Position numbers and translations under genes: made by a program
The notes under the pieces: model-generated
What the model was told of the DNA's origin: nothing
Database searches by the model: none
The model's input: the letters and a program-made list of their open reading frames with translations, nothing else
Shown here: positions 53,060 through 64,000 of the stretch, one piece after another
Layout of the letters: every line of letters starts with the position of its first letter
How positions within the stretch are numbered: the stretch's first letter is position 1
Assembly: GCA_023053545.1 (NCBI GenBank)
Contig: JAKZAN010000004.1
Coordinates: 558,001 to 622,000 of the forward strand
Source of the DNA: Lepidurus packardi
Lineage: Eukaryota; Arthropoda; Branchiopoda; Notostraca; Triopsidae
Direction: 5' to 3'
DNA: 64,000 nt

Positions 53060-53097
53060 TGTGGAACCTAACCTAAACTAACCTAAGTTGTTCCACA
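53060..53097. repeat. TAACC repeats between short inverted repeats
   Basis: TGTGGAAC (53060-53067) and GTTCCACA (53090-53097) enclose CTAACCTAAACTAACCTAA. Perhaps a miniature remnant of the telomere-repeat element class. Confidence 0.5.
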
Positions 53098-53229
53098 GAG
53101 GCCGGATAACAGCATAACAGGGTGTTTACAGTGCGTCATGGAAGTGCGCTCTTTTGTCCCCTTCCCAATCCTTAGTTTGGAAAAACAAATAAGCTCAATT
53201 CTCGTATCTTTTTTAGAATTATACAAGCA

Positions 53230-56200
53230 ATGTGTTTGGGTCAGTTGGTGAGGTCGTTTCAGCCAGGTTCCACTATCCAGACGTGGGAAGCTTACCTGTT
53301 TGCAACAGGTGTAGCAGCTTCTTTCCTTTTCTACATTTTCACACATCATACCTACTTCCAAGGGGTTCAACCTGTCGGCATGGAAATTACGCATTGCGTC
53401 GTGCTCGCTCATCTATAGAAAGGTTTCACTTCGGTTCAAATCGGCGATTTTTAATTGACAGTTTTTCTAATCAATTTTGTAGTCTCTGAAGCTTAGCAAA
53501 AGTGCTTTAGGGCAGATAACAATCGGGCAAATGGTCAACTTACTGTCCAATGACGTGAAGCGCTTGGAGTTTTCGGTCCTGTTCCTGGGTTGGACCTATT
53601 CAAACTGCCATCACTTTAGGATTGCTTTGGTATGAACTGTTTGGCTGGGCTTATCTTGCTAGTCCGCTACGTACTGTTCAAAGTCTACAAAGTCAAATGA
53701 ATTTGCTACAATCTGTCATTCCGTAATTACCATTATTTTCCCTAACAGCCTGGATTTGCAAGGTTTCTTCAGAAATTAGGATCAAAACTGCCACGCGAAC
53801 TGATGAGCGTATTCGCATTATGAATGAAATTATTACGGGAATGCGAGTACAAAAACGTGCACTTGGGAAAAGCCCTTTGCGAGTCTGGTTGAACTTTGTC
53901 GCAAGTAAAAATCATGGAAACTTATCATTTTAAGCTTAAATGTTGGTTGTATAGGAAAGAAGTTGGTGTTACTAGGAAACCTTCATACTACCGTGCATTG
54001 TTTGTGAGTTTGTTTAACACTTCTTCCAAATGAATCCTATTTGTCACGCTCCTCACCTTTGTACTGGAAACACACTTACAGCCGAAAAAGTAGGCTATTT
54101 TAACTTATTTGTACGAGTTCACCTAAAATTCAATTTGGTCTTCGTGATAGTTCTCAGGTCTTAGTTCTTGCGCTGTACAACAACGTTCGGTTGACCATGA
54201 CGTTGTTTTTTCCAAGCGCCATGTGTATGGCTGCGGAAACCATGGTTTCCATTGAAAGATTAGAGGTAGAATTTAACCATTGAATTCAACCCGCAAGTGA
54301 CGTTTTTATTATTTTCAGAATTTCCTTTTACTGGGAGAGAAAGAAACTGAAACGTAAAAAGATTCTGCTGCTACGATGAGAAATGCGACTGCCAAGTGAT
54401 TAAAGGAAGCAGATGAACCTATCTTGTCTTGCATTTCTCGCTCGGGTAAAACCCGGTCAGCTGTTATATGGTGGGACCCGTTGGCCCAGGCAAAGTATTG
54501 CTTTAATACTACATCGATGTTTTTCACTCATTCCGTTTATTGTTGCAGACTTCGTTGCTTCATGGAGTACTCGAGGAAATGCCTATATCTGAGGGTGGAT
54601 TACCAGTCAAGGGTCAAAATGGCTTATGCGTCACAAGAACCATGGGTATTCTCGGGTACTGTGCAGCAAAATATAGTATGTGGCCAACCCTAAAGTGCTA
54701 TCAGCTAGTTCTCAAAGGCTGCGCTTTGGACGAAGACTTGACTTTGCTTCCCCATAGTGACAAAACACATGTGGGTGAAAAAGGAGTCTCTCTTTCTGGT
54801 GGGCAAAAGGCTCGTGTCAGTTTAGCGAGGTGAACTTCCCTAATTTCCTGTCCGTTTTTACTGCAATGCTACTCTTGTTAATTTGCAAGGCGTTGTACTT
54901 GGACGCAGACATTTATTTATTAGACGATCTTCTTTCAGCCGAGGATACGCATTTGGGAAGGCATCTCTTCGATTGCAGCATAATGGGATTGCTCAAAGGC
55001 ACAGCACGTACCTTGCTTACCCATCAAGGATAGTACCTCAAAGAAGCAGATCAAATCCTGTTCTGAAACACGCAAGTTTCGTTATTTTCAGTATGTCAGT
55101 TTCTTACGTGTCTGGTTGTTCTGGTTTAGGGTAAAATGGAAGCTCTGGCTACCTTTACAGTGTTGCAGACACAGGGGATAGACTTTGCCGAGCGTAGCTG
55201 AAAAAGAAGAGGAAACTGACGATGAAAGACTTATTGAGGCCAACTGGAGCAGGCGGTCATTCGAAACTCTTTTCGACAGCGCCTCAATTCATGTATGTCT
55301 CACCGTTCTGCCTCAATCTAAAAGAAGACGTGAGGAAGATAAAGGAGACGTGAGGAAGCCGTTTCAGCTCGTGTAATACAGTTGTGTAATTCCTCACATG
55401 TTCAAGGAAGCTACGCCAGTCCAGAAACTAGATCGAAAGGCAGTGTTTCAAACAAAGTTTACGTGGATTACTTCGCAGTTGGTGGAGGATGTCTAGCTGC
55501 GTTCTTTGTCATTTTGCTGAATATTCTTACCCAACGCTGCTTTAGTGGCTCACTATATACCTTTATATATATATTTATTTATATATATATATACCTTTGC
55601 TCATAATGACTTCTTAAGTCTAACTTTTTATTTTTGCTATACATTAGGACGAATGGCGAAGAAAGAAGAGTAAGGAGTTTGGAAGCGTTGGCCAATCTCA
55701 CTTCAGAATCTCTTGTGCATGATTTAGGCTACGATGATCAGTTTGCGTCTTCTACGGTCACAGCTCCTATCAATCATAGCATTATTCCCGACGTGCAGTC
55801 CATCTTGTCAGGATTCTTGCAAAACGTAGACACCTATGTGGGGATTCATGTTTACACGGGCATTATGGGCGGGTTATTTGTATTTTCCGTGCTCCGGACC
55901 ATTATGTTCTTCATACTTTGTATGAGGTCGTCTGCATCAATCTGCATAACAACATGTTCAACGCTGTGCTTCGCATGCCGGTACGCTTTTTGACTCAAAT
56001 CCTGTCGGTAAGCAAGCTTCCCTTTTTTCTGAACCAAATCTAAACAAGTCATCCGTGTACTTCAGGTCGCACATTGAATCGATTCGCCAAAGATATTGGA
56101 ACAATGGATGAAATGCTTCCGACGCCGTTGTTCAACGTTATTACGGTAAATCTTTTCCTACAAGAAATATATACGAGTGCAGTTACTAACTTTCGCTGTT

Positions 56201-57930
56201 TCAGATATTCTTAAACGCGGTCGGTATCCGCATTGTTGTTGGATTAGTGAATCCCTGGCTTGTGCTACCTTGTGTGGTCCTCGGAGCCGTCTTTCATGAC
56301 TTACGATCCTATTACACGGCTCGAGACGTTAAACGCTTCGAGGGTGTGAGTGAGTGAAATCTGACGAAACCTTGATTGAATGTGAAAATAATGTTATTTG
56401 TTAGCTCTTTCCCCTGTTTTCTCACATTTGTCTGCCCCGTTGATGGGTCTGACCACACTACGGTCGCATGGAGCGGAAGATTGATTTCAAGTCGAGTTTG
56501 ATTTACATCAAGATTTCCATTCATCATCCGGATACTTGTTCGTGTGCACCGCGCGCTGGTTTGGAATTTGGCTGGACTGGATTTACGCAATATACCTTGC
56601 TTGTGTCACCTACGGGTGCCTCGTAATGAGTGAAAGTAAGTTTCAGCAACGCTATACATTTGAATCTTATGCTTCCTATTGCCTTAGTGAGTAAGAGCAG
56701 CGATGCTGGGTTACTTGCACCTTCAGCAATGGGAATGATGGGAGATTTCCAATGGGTGACAGTCAGTCAGCCGAAATGTAGAATCAGATGACGTCCGTGG
56801 CGCGAGTTATGGAGTATAGCAAGTTGCCACCAGAAGCCCCAATGGAATCCGCACCAGGTATTTTCTTAAAAATGTTAACGCTGCAGTTTTGACATGTTTT
56901 GTAGGTAAAAAAAACGCCCAGAGACTGGCCAACACAAGGATTAATTGTGTTTGAGAATATCTCGCTGAGATACTCGGAGTTGGAAATTCCTGTGCTGCGG
57001 GAAATCACATGCACCATTCGTCCTCAAAAGAAAGTATATTTTTTCTTGGGTGTTTTTATTTTAATCCTTATTTTCATTACGGCTGTTGTACTTTAGGTCG
57101 GAATCGTGGGAAGAACTGGAGCTGGAAAATCGTCTTTAAATCGCTGCCCTGTTTCGAATGGCTGAACCAGAAGGTGTGATTCGAATTGATGGCATCGTAA
57201 GCAAAGAAATCGGCCTCCTTGATTTGAGATCGCGTTTATCCATCATTCCCCAAGATCCTGTGTTATTTACGGGTACTTTGAGAAGAAATCTGGACCCGTT
57301 GCGGGAGTTTGCAGATGATTCTTTCTGGAAAGTACTGGGAGAGGTATAATGAGAGTGTTTTTGCAATCCGTTTCGTACCAAATTAAGCTTTTTTGTTGTC
57401 TCGTAGGTGAAACTGAAAGATGCTGTAGGAGATCTGACGAAGGCACTAGAATACGTCATAGCAGAAGGAGGGGCACGCTTTTCAGTAGGGCAAAGACAGC
57501 TTGTCTGTCTGGCCACAGCTATTTTGCGACAGAACCGAGTACTTGTTCCCCGGCTACTGCCAACGTGGATCCCAAGTATGAGCAGACTTCACAATTGGTC
57601 TTTGGATTTGTTATTAACTTTCTACTTCTAGGACGGATGAGCTGATGCAAGAAACAATCAGAGATACATTTCAACATTGCACTGTTCTTGCGATCGCCCA
57701 TCGCTTGGATACGATTATGGATTCAGATCGTGTAATGGTCATGGTTTCTGGATTACTAAGTGAGTTTCAAACCTTGCATACCTGTGGCATGTAATATTCG
57801 TGTATTCTGCAGGAATTTGATGAACCGTCCGCGTTGTTAGAAATGAAGACGACTCCATTTTACAGATGAGTTGAACAAAGCGGGAAGGATGAAGTACACT
57901 TGATAGATATTGCCAAACAAGTAATTTTAT
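53230..57930 (+). pseudogene. ABCC (MRP-like) transporter, decayed and 5'-truncated
   Basis: Blocks follow the ABCC order. First membrane domain: WEAYLFATGVAASFLFYIFT (about 53280), ALGQITIGQMVNLLSNDV (about 53505), RTDERIRIMNEIITGMRVQK (about 53797), MTLFFPSAMCMAAETMVSIE (about 54199). NBD1: [15 protein letters not shown] (about 54620), [13 protein letters not shown] (54793-54831), IYLLDDLLSAEDTHLG (about 54908). Second membrane domain: IHVYTGIMGGLFVFSVLRTI, AVGIRIVVGLVNPWLVLP. NBD2: VGIVGRTGAGKSSL (about 57098), [15 protein letters not shown] (about 57237), VGQRQLVCLATAILRQNRVL (about 57488), [19 protein letters not shown] (about 57690). Frame changes, for example near 53405, 53595, 53850, 54450 and 57140, break it and the N-terminal region is missing. 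The intact family exports conjugates across membranes. Confidence 0.88.
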
Positions 57931-58119
57931 TGCTTTCATAGTGATATATTTGTTTGGTTGTCTAGGCGGCAGCAAAGCGTGTTATTGCAATCAGAAGTTC
58001 TGTCTTTACCCCAAATTCATGAGGAAGTAATTCCTCTGAACGAGATTTCACTAACACTTATGGCAATTTCGGAGTTTACACTGTATTATTGCAATTTTCG
58101 GAGTGTACACTTATTTACT

Positions 58120-58265
58120 ACGTTCTAGGGCTGAAAACGGTTCGACTCGACTCGTCAAACTTCCAAACCGAGTCGAGTCCGAGTCGGTTTGTCGCCAAAC
58201 CTAACCGAGTCCATGTGGGACTCGGTTGTCAGACCGAGCCAAGTCGATACCCGTGTGTCAAGCCG
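58120..58265. repeat. GAGTC-rich repeat block
   Basis: Multiple direct and inverted copies of CGAGTC/GACTCG (CCGAGTCGAGTCCGAGTCGG, GGGACTCGG) within 130 bases, starting TAGGGCTGAAAACGG. It resembles the end of a hAT-type element but no matching second end was found. Confidence 0.5.
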
Positions 58266-59005
58266 ATTCTTAAAAGAAGAATTAAAATGAAAGTCCTGAA
58301 ATGAAAACTCAAGTACATTGAAATAAAACAAAACGATAAACAGAGAGTAGTGAAGGATAATTTTTGGCCATAAATACAAACGGCTCACCTCAATACCCTA
58401 CAAAATATACGACCTGAGTCTATTGAGTCTATTGCCTACACCGATATCGCACCTTGAACTACATAACCTTTTCGGAAAGTTTTAAATATTGGGGATCGTA
58501 TTGATTGGTCTAATACACTCAGATCACTCAGAAATTCATTCTATTCATTTAATTCAATTATTTTAAAGAAATGCGTCTAAGGATATACAAACTTGAAGTG
58601 AAGAGGTCACAGAATGCGACACACGGACAAAGGGAACAGGTAGGAATATAGATTAGGAAAGGCAGGGTACTTTGTGCTTTAATTTACAACTTTGTCCAGA
58701 AAACGAAGGTATTAAATGAGCCATACTAAAGAAAATTACAGTTCTGGGCCATATTTCTTTGACGTACGGAAGTTTTACGGTTAGGGGATGGCATTAGAGC
58801 ATTCGACCTCAGCTTTAAAGGTATTGGTAGATGGTAGCTATGAAAACAGAATCAGACAGAAAATTCTACCGTGTTAGACAGAGTGCATGAAACATTGTAC
58901 GAATCTAGTCCACTGTTCTTAAACTTACTAGAGGGGATATCAAAATTCTTCAATAAAATAACAGCTTAACAATTGCGTTATTCGAAAGCGAAAACTTTTC
59001 GAAAA
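58266..59005. other. Gene-free stretch
   Basis: AT-rich spacer; no gene or repeat recognised. Confidence 0.4.
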
Positions 59006-59032
59006 TGAGGCCTCTGATATATAGTAATAGTT

Positions 59033-60355
59033 GTGCTTTTGACAGTGGGCATGAATACTACGCTTGGCGTTTTACTTCGGAATCCGTCTGCTAGTACTAT
59101 TGATAGCACGGCTGATAGTAGTCTTGATAGTACAACTTATAGCACCGCTGATAGTACGCTTGGCTATAAGACTGTAAGTGCGCCACAAACTACGGCCGTA
59201 AAGGTGAGGGAATGGGGTGCAATGGCAACCAGCAAGCACTACATCAATAGCAAACTTGTGCTCGAAAGTGTCAGCCCATTCAGCCTGCAGTACATCAGCA
59301 AAAGTAATAACCCCTTAAAAATGTTGCTTACATTCTGCAATGACTTCTGGTTTGACTTTTAATTAAATAAAATATAGGCTACTCGGAAGGCACTGCCAGA
59401 ATGGTTTGTGGCAAGGTTTGCGCATCCCATGCCAACTGTCAAGCCTTTAATTTGTACCCTACAAATTTGCACTACGTTTGCGAGTATCTGCACGAGAATT
59501 TTTGCTTTCCACGACAAAGAATGGCTTTGCAAGCCTTGCCTGGAGGAACCGTCTGGGATAAGTTAAAACCAGGAATGACTCGAGCTTGTATTGACCAGAA
59601 ATTCGCGAACCAAACTAACACGACCTATTGCGGAATTGGACGGTTTGGTTGTAGGAGTATATGGCCTAATTGCGACACCTGCGTAAAAACTTGCAATGAT
59701 TGCCAAAGCGTCTATTCCCAAGCTGGTAAAATAGCGATATGTGGATTGTAATTAGAATTTTAAATTATTAGCACAGTCGGCCCAATCTGATTAATTAACA
59801 GGTTTTTACAACTGTACTTTGTGGCCTGAAGATGTTTTCCGTCCACCCATTTTTGCCTTTTGTTGGGACCAGGCAACCTATTTAATTCAAAGACAGATAA
59901 ATTTCTATGGATATGGAGGCTATGCATTGCCAAATTATCTCATGTCCTTCCCAGATATGTTTCGTCTGTGCAAAGTCCAAGTTTACACGACCTTAGATTT
60001 TTACTTTCAAGCATCCGATGGCACGAAATATTATGTCACCTATAAAAACTTCATGATCGATGCCAGCGGAACCTTAATGAACATGACATTCAAGTCCGGT
60101 GATGACGGTTTCAATGTGAAAAGCACCCCACTCAAACCTTCCCCTTGGATCATAACCAATTCTTACTGTGGATCCTTTTGGCTGCTGAATTCTACTCAAG
60201 GAAGTGCAGCAACCATGGGTTGCCCCGGTGGAGGAGTCAACATGTTTGGGGACATCTATGCCGATAATACTACCAAGAGATCAGGCATCCGCTGGCCTAA
60301 GGCTACATCTGCTTCTAAAACTGTTATTTATGCTGATACCAAAATGAATCTGTAG
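59033..60355 (+). CDS. Cys-rich secreted protein, paralog of 24.8 kb gene
   Basis: Exons up to 59303, then 59378-59725 and 59802-60355, join at phase 1 each. The first in-frame ATG is 59051 (MNTTLGVLLRNPSA); no signal peptide is visible there, so a short upstream exon may exist (ATGAGGCCT at 59006 with GTAATAG is one candidate). A Ser/Thr/Asp repeat (STIDSTADSSLDSTTYSTAD) precedes the conserved part: MVCGKVCASHANCQAFNLY, CDTCVKTCNDCQS, FAFCWDQATYLIQRQINFYG, CGSFWLLNSTQGSAATMGCPG. Cysteine order and the GxFWLL...CPGG module match the gene at 24805. No known function. Confidence 0.7.
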
Positions 60356-61980
60356 TACAACTTTATTAAATCAATTTATTGTCGAGCAGAGTGCGTTTTG
60401 TGTAATTTCACGCTAAGGATAAATACCCCGGCTAATATATCCAAAGCTTCAAAATTCCACATTCGATTATATACAACTATATCTGCCAGTACAATAACCA
60501 AAATAGCAAATCCCGGAGCACTAATCATAGCGTAAATTCATATTGCACTAATCATAATCACTAATCACTAATCATATGGCACTTATTTTGTTGCATACAG
60601 CAAATCTGATCAACTATAACTACACTTATCGCTTTGAACTTAAGAATTTATTATATAAGTATATTTATTACCTGGGATATTAAATGTCAAGTGTGCTCTT
60701 TACAAGGCATGCTTGGGTAGATAAACTATGTCTGTTCTAATTTATGCCTTTGACCTTCTTTCGTGAGGTACGTACGGTACTAGTCATTCCAGAAAAGGCT
60801 CCAAGGAAAGCCGTCACTGAATTATGAACACTGTCCGGGTTTATTACTGAACAGGTATATTACTCTCTTAGAGATGAAGATTTTGAACCGGACGACGAAT
60901 ATGAGGACACAGAGTCGGACATTTCACCCATGAACGAGTACATTATGTATTGATTCGAAATTTGTTCTTTTAAGAAAGCATTTACTTATAAGGTACAAGC
61001 TCTTTAATTTCACCTTTTGATTTAAAGAACTAGAGAACCCTAATTTCCGGTTTTTGAGAGTTATACAGTTAGTTGCGAACTCTCTTTGTTTTTTCCACTC
61101 ATCAAATTCCGTCCCTTTATCGGCTTCTGTCCAAATACTCGCTTTCATCCGATGAAAGCGAGTATTTGCCATTTCTTCTGCCATTTATTTTCTTTTAGGA
61201 ATCTCAATTCGACACTTTGTACACACGAAATACAGGGTCGGAGCGTCCAGGAAACATCACCGATATTACGTCACGTGACCAGGATGGCCAATGGCAAAAA
61301 CGCCCGATTTGAAATTTAGACTTCTTATTGTCTTAATATCTCAGTTGTTACTTCGCATAGGGTAAAAAGAACTACACCGAAACCTAAATTCTGTACTCTT
61401 TTTTAAGACAAAATTGTTTTCTGCTGGCTTCAACCACAAAGAGAAGATACTACTTACTAGTATTAGATATTACTTAATAGAAGCTAATACTAAATGAGTC
61501 AAACTAATTCGTCGACAGGCTGTATAACCCACTACAATACCAAGATAACCTCCAAAGCATAAAAGGTACAGTAATGGAACTAAAAAGCTGTAACATGGGT
61601 GCTAGCAAGGGAAACCAATATATGGCATCGTTTTCCGGATCATTTAAACTTGCAAACATCCCTTCACGGTTATTTTTAGTTTCAGTCGCTCAACCTTGTT
61701 AATGAACGAAAATGGCTGTAGCTCTTATCCTTGATGTATCATAAGATTTGCCTTGAAATGATACACTACCGGTTTTAGTTTGACAAGTTATTTCCGTTGA
61801 CCGAACCCTAGCGGAAAAACTGTCGAACCAGTCAATGCCTATAGACAGTCGTTGTCCTTTCCACGTGCGTACTGTTTAGTTCCTGTTAAAGGAAAAGAGT
61901 TAGTCAAGGTAACTAAAAGCTGCTGCGTAACAAGCTTTGTCCGAATATTGCAAAAAAGCGCAGTTTACTTCCTACCCACG
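60356..61980. other. Spacer with a perfect 17-bp hairpin
   Basis: 61132-61168 has arms CAAATACTCGCTTTCAT / ATGAAAGCGAGTATTTG with loop CCG. Short frames on both strands (60924-61184 minus, 61086-61319 plus) owe part of their similarity to this hairpin. No gene is called. Confidence 0.55.
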
Positions 61981-61987
61981 GGAGCAA

Positions 61988-62476
61988 TTAAAACTTGTTT
62001 ACTTTGAACCCGTCTCCTGCGTAGGTTAGATTTCCTCTTAAAAAAACCCAAGAAAGTAGTAGAGTACATTCATTTTGTACTCCAATCTGAAGAACACGTT
62101 TAGTTCCATCAATTTCGTTCGACTTGAGTTTAACCCCTAATATCGTAATATTCGTGTTGGTTAAATGCATACGACGACAGATTTGTTGCTTCCGCCATAT
62201 TACTATTTTTTTCAACCTCGACAGTAGGAATGTGATAAAGAAACTGTCCTTCCCGTTCCGGCGAGTCAACCTCGCCGGAGGTGACATAGGCAATATGTGC
62301 TCACAATTAAATGAGTAAGTAAAGTGAATAAATGAAAAAAGAACAAGTTCCGCAAAAGACAAAACAGACATTGCCAAACTTGTTTTGCCGGACAAAAATA
62401 CCCACAGGATTTCAAGGTCTAGGTAAAGAAGTCGTGATGGAATCGTGATTACGCAATAGAGGGAGAAACCCCTCAC
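61988..62476 (-). other. Unassigned 162-codon open frame
   Basis: The longest frame in an otherwise empty stretch. It starts MRGFSLYCVITIPSRLLYL and includes hydrophobic runs and MHLTNTNITILGVKLKSNEI. I recognise no domain, and no TATA box or splice context supports it. It may be chance or part of an unknown element. Confidence 0.2.
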
Positions 62477-63150
62477 TTACGGATGCTTTCATCCAGGCGC
62501 CAATAAGGAAGGAACTGCAAGCTGTAACGCAGTTCGTTCATTGTTGTCGTAGGGTCATATGTAACACGAGTTTCCCAATATGATAACGGACGGACTTTAT
62601 GATACGATAAAAGGACAGGCCATGGCCGCGTTACGTTGCGGAAAACTTCCGTTTAGACATTAAGAACAACCCAGTTAAGCAAGGCAAGCGAAAGTTATAG
62701 CAGACGAAGGTCTCCGGCCTATTCACGCTGTTATGAGAGACCTTGGTTATACGGTTCCTGAGCGGTACCCTCATCAGGATCAGCCTTACAGTATAATCCC
62801 GACTATTTCACGCAAAGCAACACGACACGGACAGTTCTCTCGGTGCATTTGTTTTTGATATACCATTCGGAATACCTCCATTTGGAAGAAAGATGTACGC
62901 CGAAACGTAAGTTCGTTATCCATTTAGGACTAAAAATAAAGTGATTTTTTATTATACGCAGAATTTTGGCGATTATAGTGGTCATTTCCATAGGTACGAC
63001 GAGTCGATTGTTTCTATTTCCTTAATTAAGGATTTTTTAAATTAACAATTAACGATTCTTTAAGCCTTGTGTGGAGTGTTAGCTTTGATGTGCCATTCCA
63101 GTGAAGAGCGAAGCGGAAGCAGTCATATTTCTTCCAATTTATTCTACTTG
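62477..63150. other. Stretch with possible exon pieces
   Basis: Plus-strand fragments such as EGLRPIHAVMRDLGYTVPER (about 62711) and VFDIPFGIPPFGRKMYAET before GTAAGT (about 62906) look protein-like but cannot be linked into a gene. Confidence 0.25.
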
Positions 63151-63153
63151 CCG

Positions 63154-63367
63154 ATGGATAGTGAAAGTCAGGGCCATAATAATTTGTCGTTTATGGAAGA
63201 TTCGCCAACGGTATGCGTAATGTCGGTACCCACTACTCTATCAATCCAACCCGCTAAGATTCATTGCACGGTAAGATTTAAAAAAAAAAAAAATTTATCT
63301 ATTTTGAAACCAATTCTTTGTCTTTCTTTGCGCATTTTAGCCAAGACCCATCTTCGTTCAGGATTAA
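63154..63367 (+). CDS. 3' end of an unrecognised gene (two exons)
   Basis: Exon 63154-63270 (MDSESQGHNNLSFMEDSPTV...IQPAKIHCT) and 63341-63367 (PRPIFVQD) join at phase 0 over a 70-base intron with GTAAGA and TTTTAG ends. The frame is open upstream to 63067, so the true start may lie further left. No domain is recognised. Confidence 0.3.
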
Positions 63368-63766
63368 ACGCCTATTGTCTGTAAAGTTATATTGACCCGA
63401 ATGCCGGGGAACTGGTTTCGAACTTCAAAACATCAAATTATGTAAATCTACAGGGAGAAAGTTTTCCTAAAACTGCATACTCATTTCTGCCACATATGCA
63501 AAGAATAAAAATTGTTACCTCGCTTGTTACGTATGCTAATAAAAGTTTTTAATAAATATGGACCTACACCCATGACCATACACAAATTGTATTCCTCTAG
63601 ACTGAAGATACAGTTGGCCAACTTTTACGCAACTTTCTCATAACTTTTGTGTTTCGTAATATGACGCTCAACATTTTTACGATAAAAGGGAATTAATGTA
63701 CCTGTGAAATGGAGCAAAACCGAACGAAAGCTACACCGTCGTTAATAGCCGAGAATTTGTTACCTG

Positions 63767-64000
63767 TTAGGATTCCAAACAATCACGAACGTACACGCCC
63801 TTGCCTACAGCCATGATTGATGTCCAACGACCACATCCTCCAACCACTGCAATTGACAGTGAAAGGATACTCAAAACAAATCTAAAAGCTATACTGTAAT
63901 TACCTGCCAGATAACGTTCCACTTGGCTCCTTTCAGGGCACAAAAAACGGCTTCCAAAGTAATAAACAACAACAAGAACAACCGGGACTCGTAAAACCAC
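63767..64000 (-). CDS. Partial membrane protein gene at window edge
   Basis: Exon 64000-63904 continues beyond the window. It encodes a hydrophobic segment (LRVPVVLVVVYYFGSRFL) and a stem-like SQVERYLA, followed over a 57-base intron by 63846-63767 ending GVYVRDCLES and TAA. The anchor-plus-stem layout and the SQVER-x-L string recall the start of the fucosyltransferase at 45660 (NQVERIL), but the short second exon does not. The call is weak. Confidence 0.35.
   Translation of the reverse strand: MVLRVPVVLVVVYYFGSRFLCPERSQVERYLAGNYSIAFRFVLSILSLSIAVVGGCGRWTSIMAVGKGVYVRDCLES

Noticed and set aside
58130-58160. tRNA-like B box (GGTTCGACTCG)
   Set aside because: No A box, no acceptor stem and no cloverleaf around it; it belongs to the GAGTC-rich repeat.
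60924-61319. Two opposed small genes sharing TRFHxMKAS
   Set aside because: The shared residues arise because both frames read through the same perfect hairpin (61132-61168).

Overview
The window looks like arthropod nuclear DNA, most likely from a crustacean. The reasons are clusters of RR-1 cuticle protein genes, an ionotropic receptor, a Methuselah-type GPCR, CUB-domain secreted proteins, introns of mostly 55-90 bases, TATA boxes followed by TCAGT-type initiators, and TTAGG-type telomere-like repeats. The species cannot be named from sequence alone. There are no prokaryotic operons and I see no rRNA, tRNA or CRISPR array.

Region 1 (1-30 kb) is an RR-1 cuticle gene array. Three units each hold an A-type gene followed by a B-type gene (10-2104, 16527-18250, 28026-29659). 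A pair of C-type genes (19777-20252, 23011-23486), a fourth, truncated A-type copy (16021) and an orphan promoter (about 21.67 kb) lie among them. All three B genes and both C genes read cleanly; only the first A gene does. The array is interrupted by a 5'-truncated LINE (4.4-8.95 kb, itself carrying insertions), a Methuselah-like GPCR gene with an in-frame TGA (9262-10967), and a hAT transposon with perfect 8-bp target duplications and an intact-looking transposase (13383-16007). The hAT sits in the 5'UTR of the truncated A-type copy. A Cys-rich secreted protein gene is at 24805-26033.

Region 2 (30-44 kb) holds a complete ten-exon ionotropic receptor on the minus strand (34404-30284), a fasciclin-3-like Ig protein (35623-38929, possibly reading on to 39070) and a CUB-domain secreted protein (42056-43874) whose upstream region is tandemly duplicated. 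Intron 4 of the receptor contains a 516-bp element with 13-bp terminal inverted repeats, a perfect 8-bp target duplication, an internal telomere-like (TTAGG)n tract and a hairpin. A degraded copy lies at 49753-50060 in the other orientation.

Region 3 (44-64 kb) carries an intact alpha-1,3-fucosyltransferase (45660-46982), a second type II Golgi glycosyltransferase-like gene (50360-51610), relics of a DUF4371-type hAT transposon, scattered fragments of the ionotropic receptor locus, a decayed ABCC (MRP-like) transporter (53.2-57.9 kb), a second member of the Cys-rich secreted family (59033-60355), and two partial genes near the right edge.

The cuticle genes make chitin-binding matrix proteins and share two upstream sequence modules and a core promoter, so they are probably co-expressed around moulting. 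The remaining genes have extracellular, membrane or Golgi products and do not form one pathway. Most of the unusual content is mobile-element and duplication structure.
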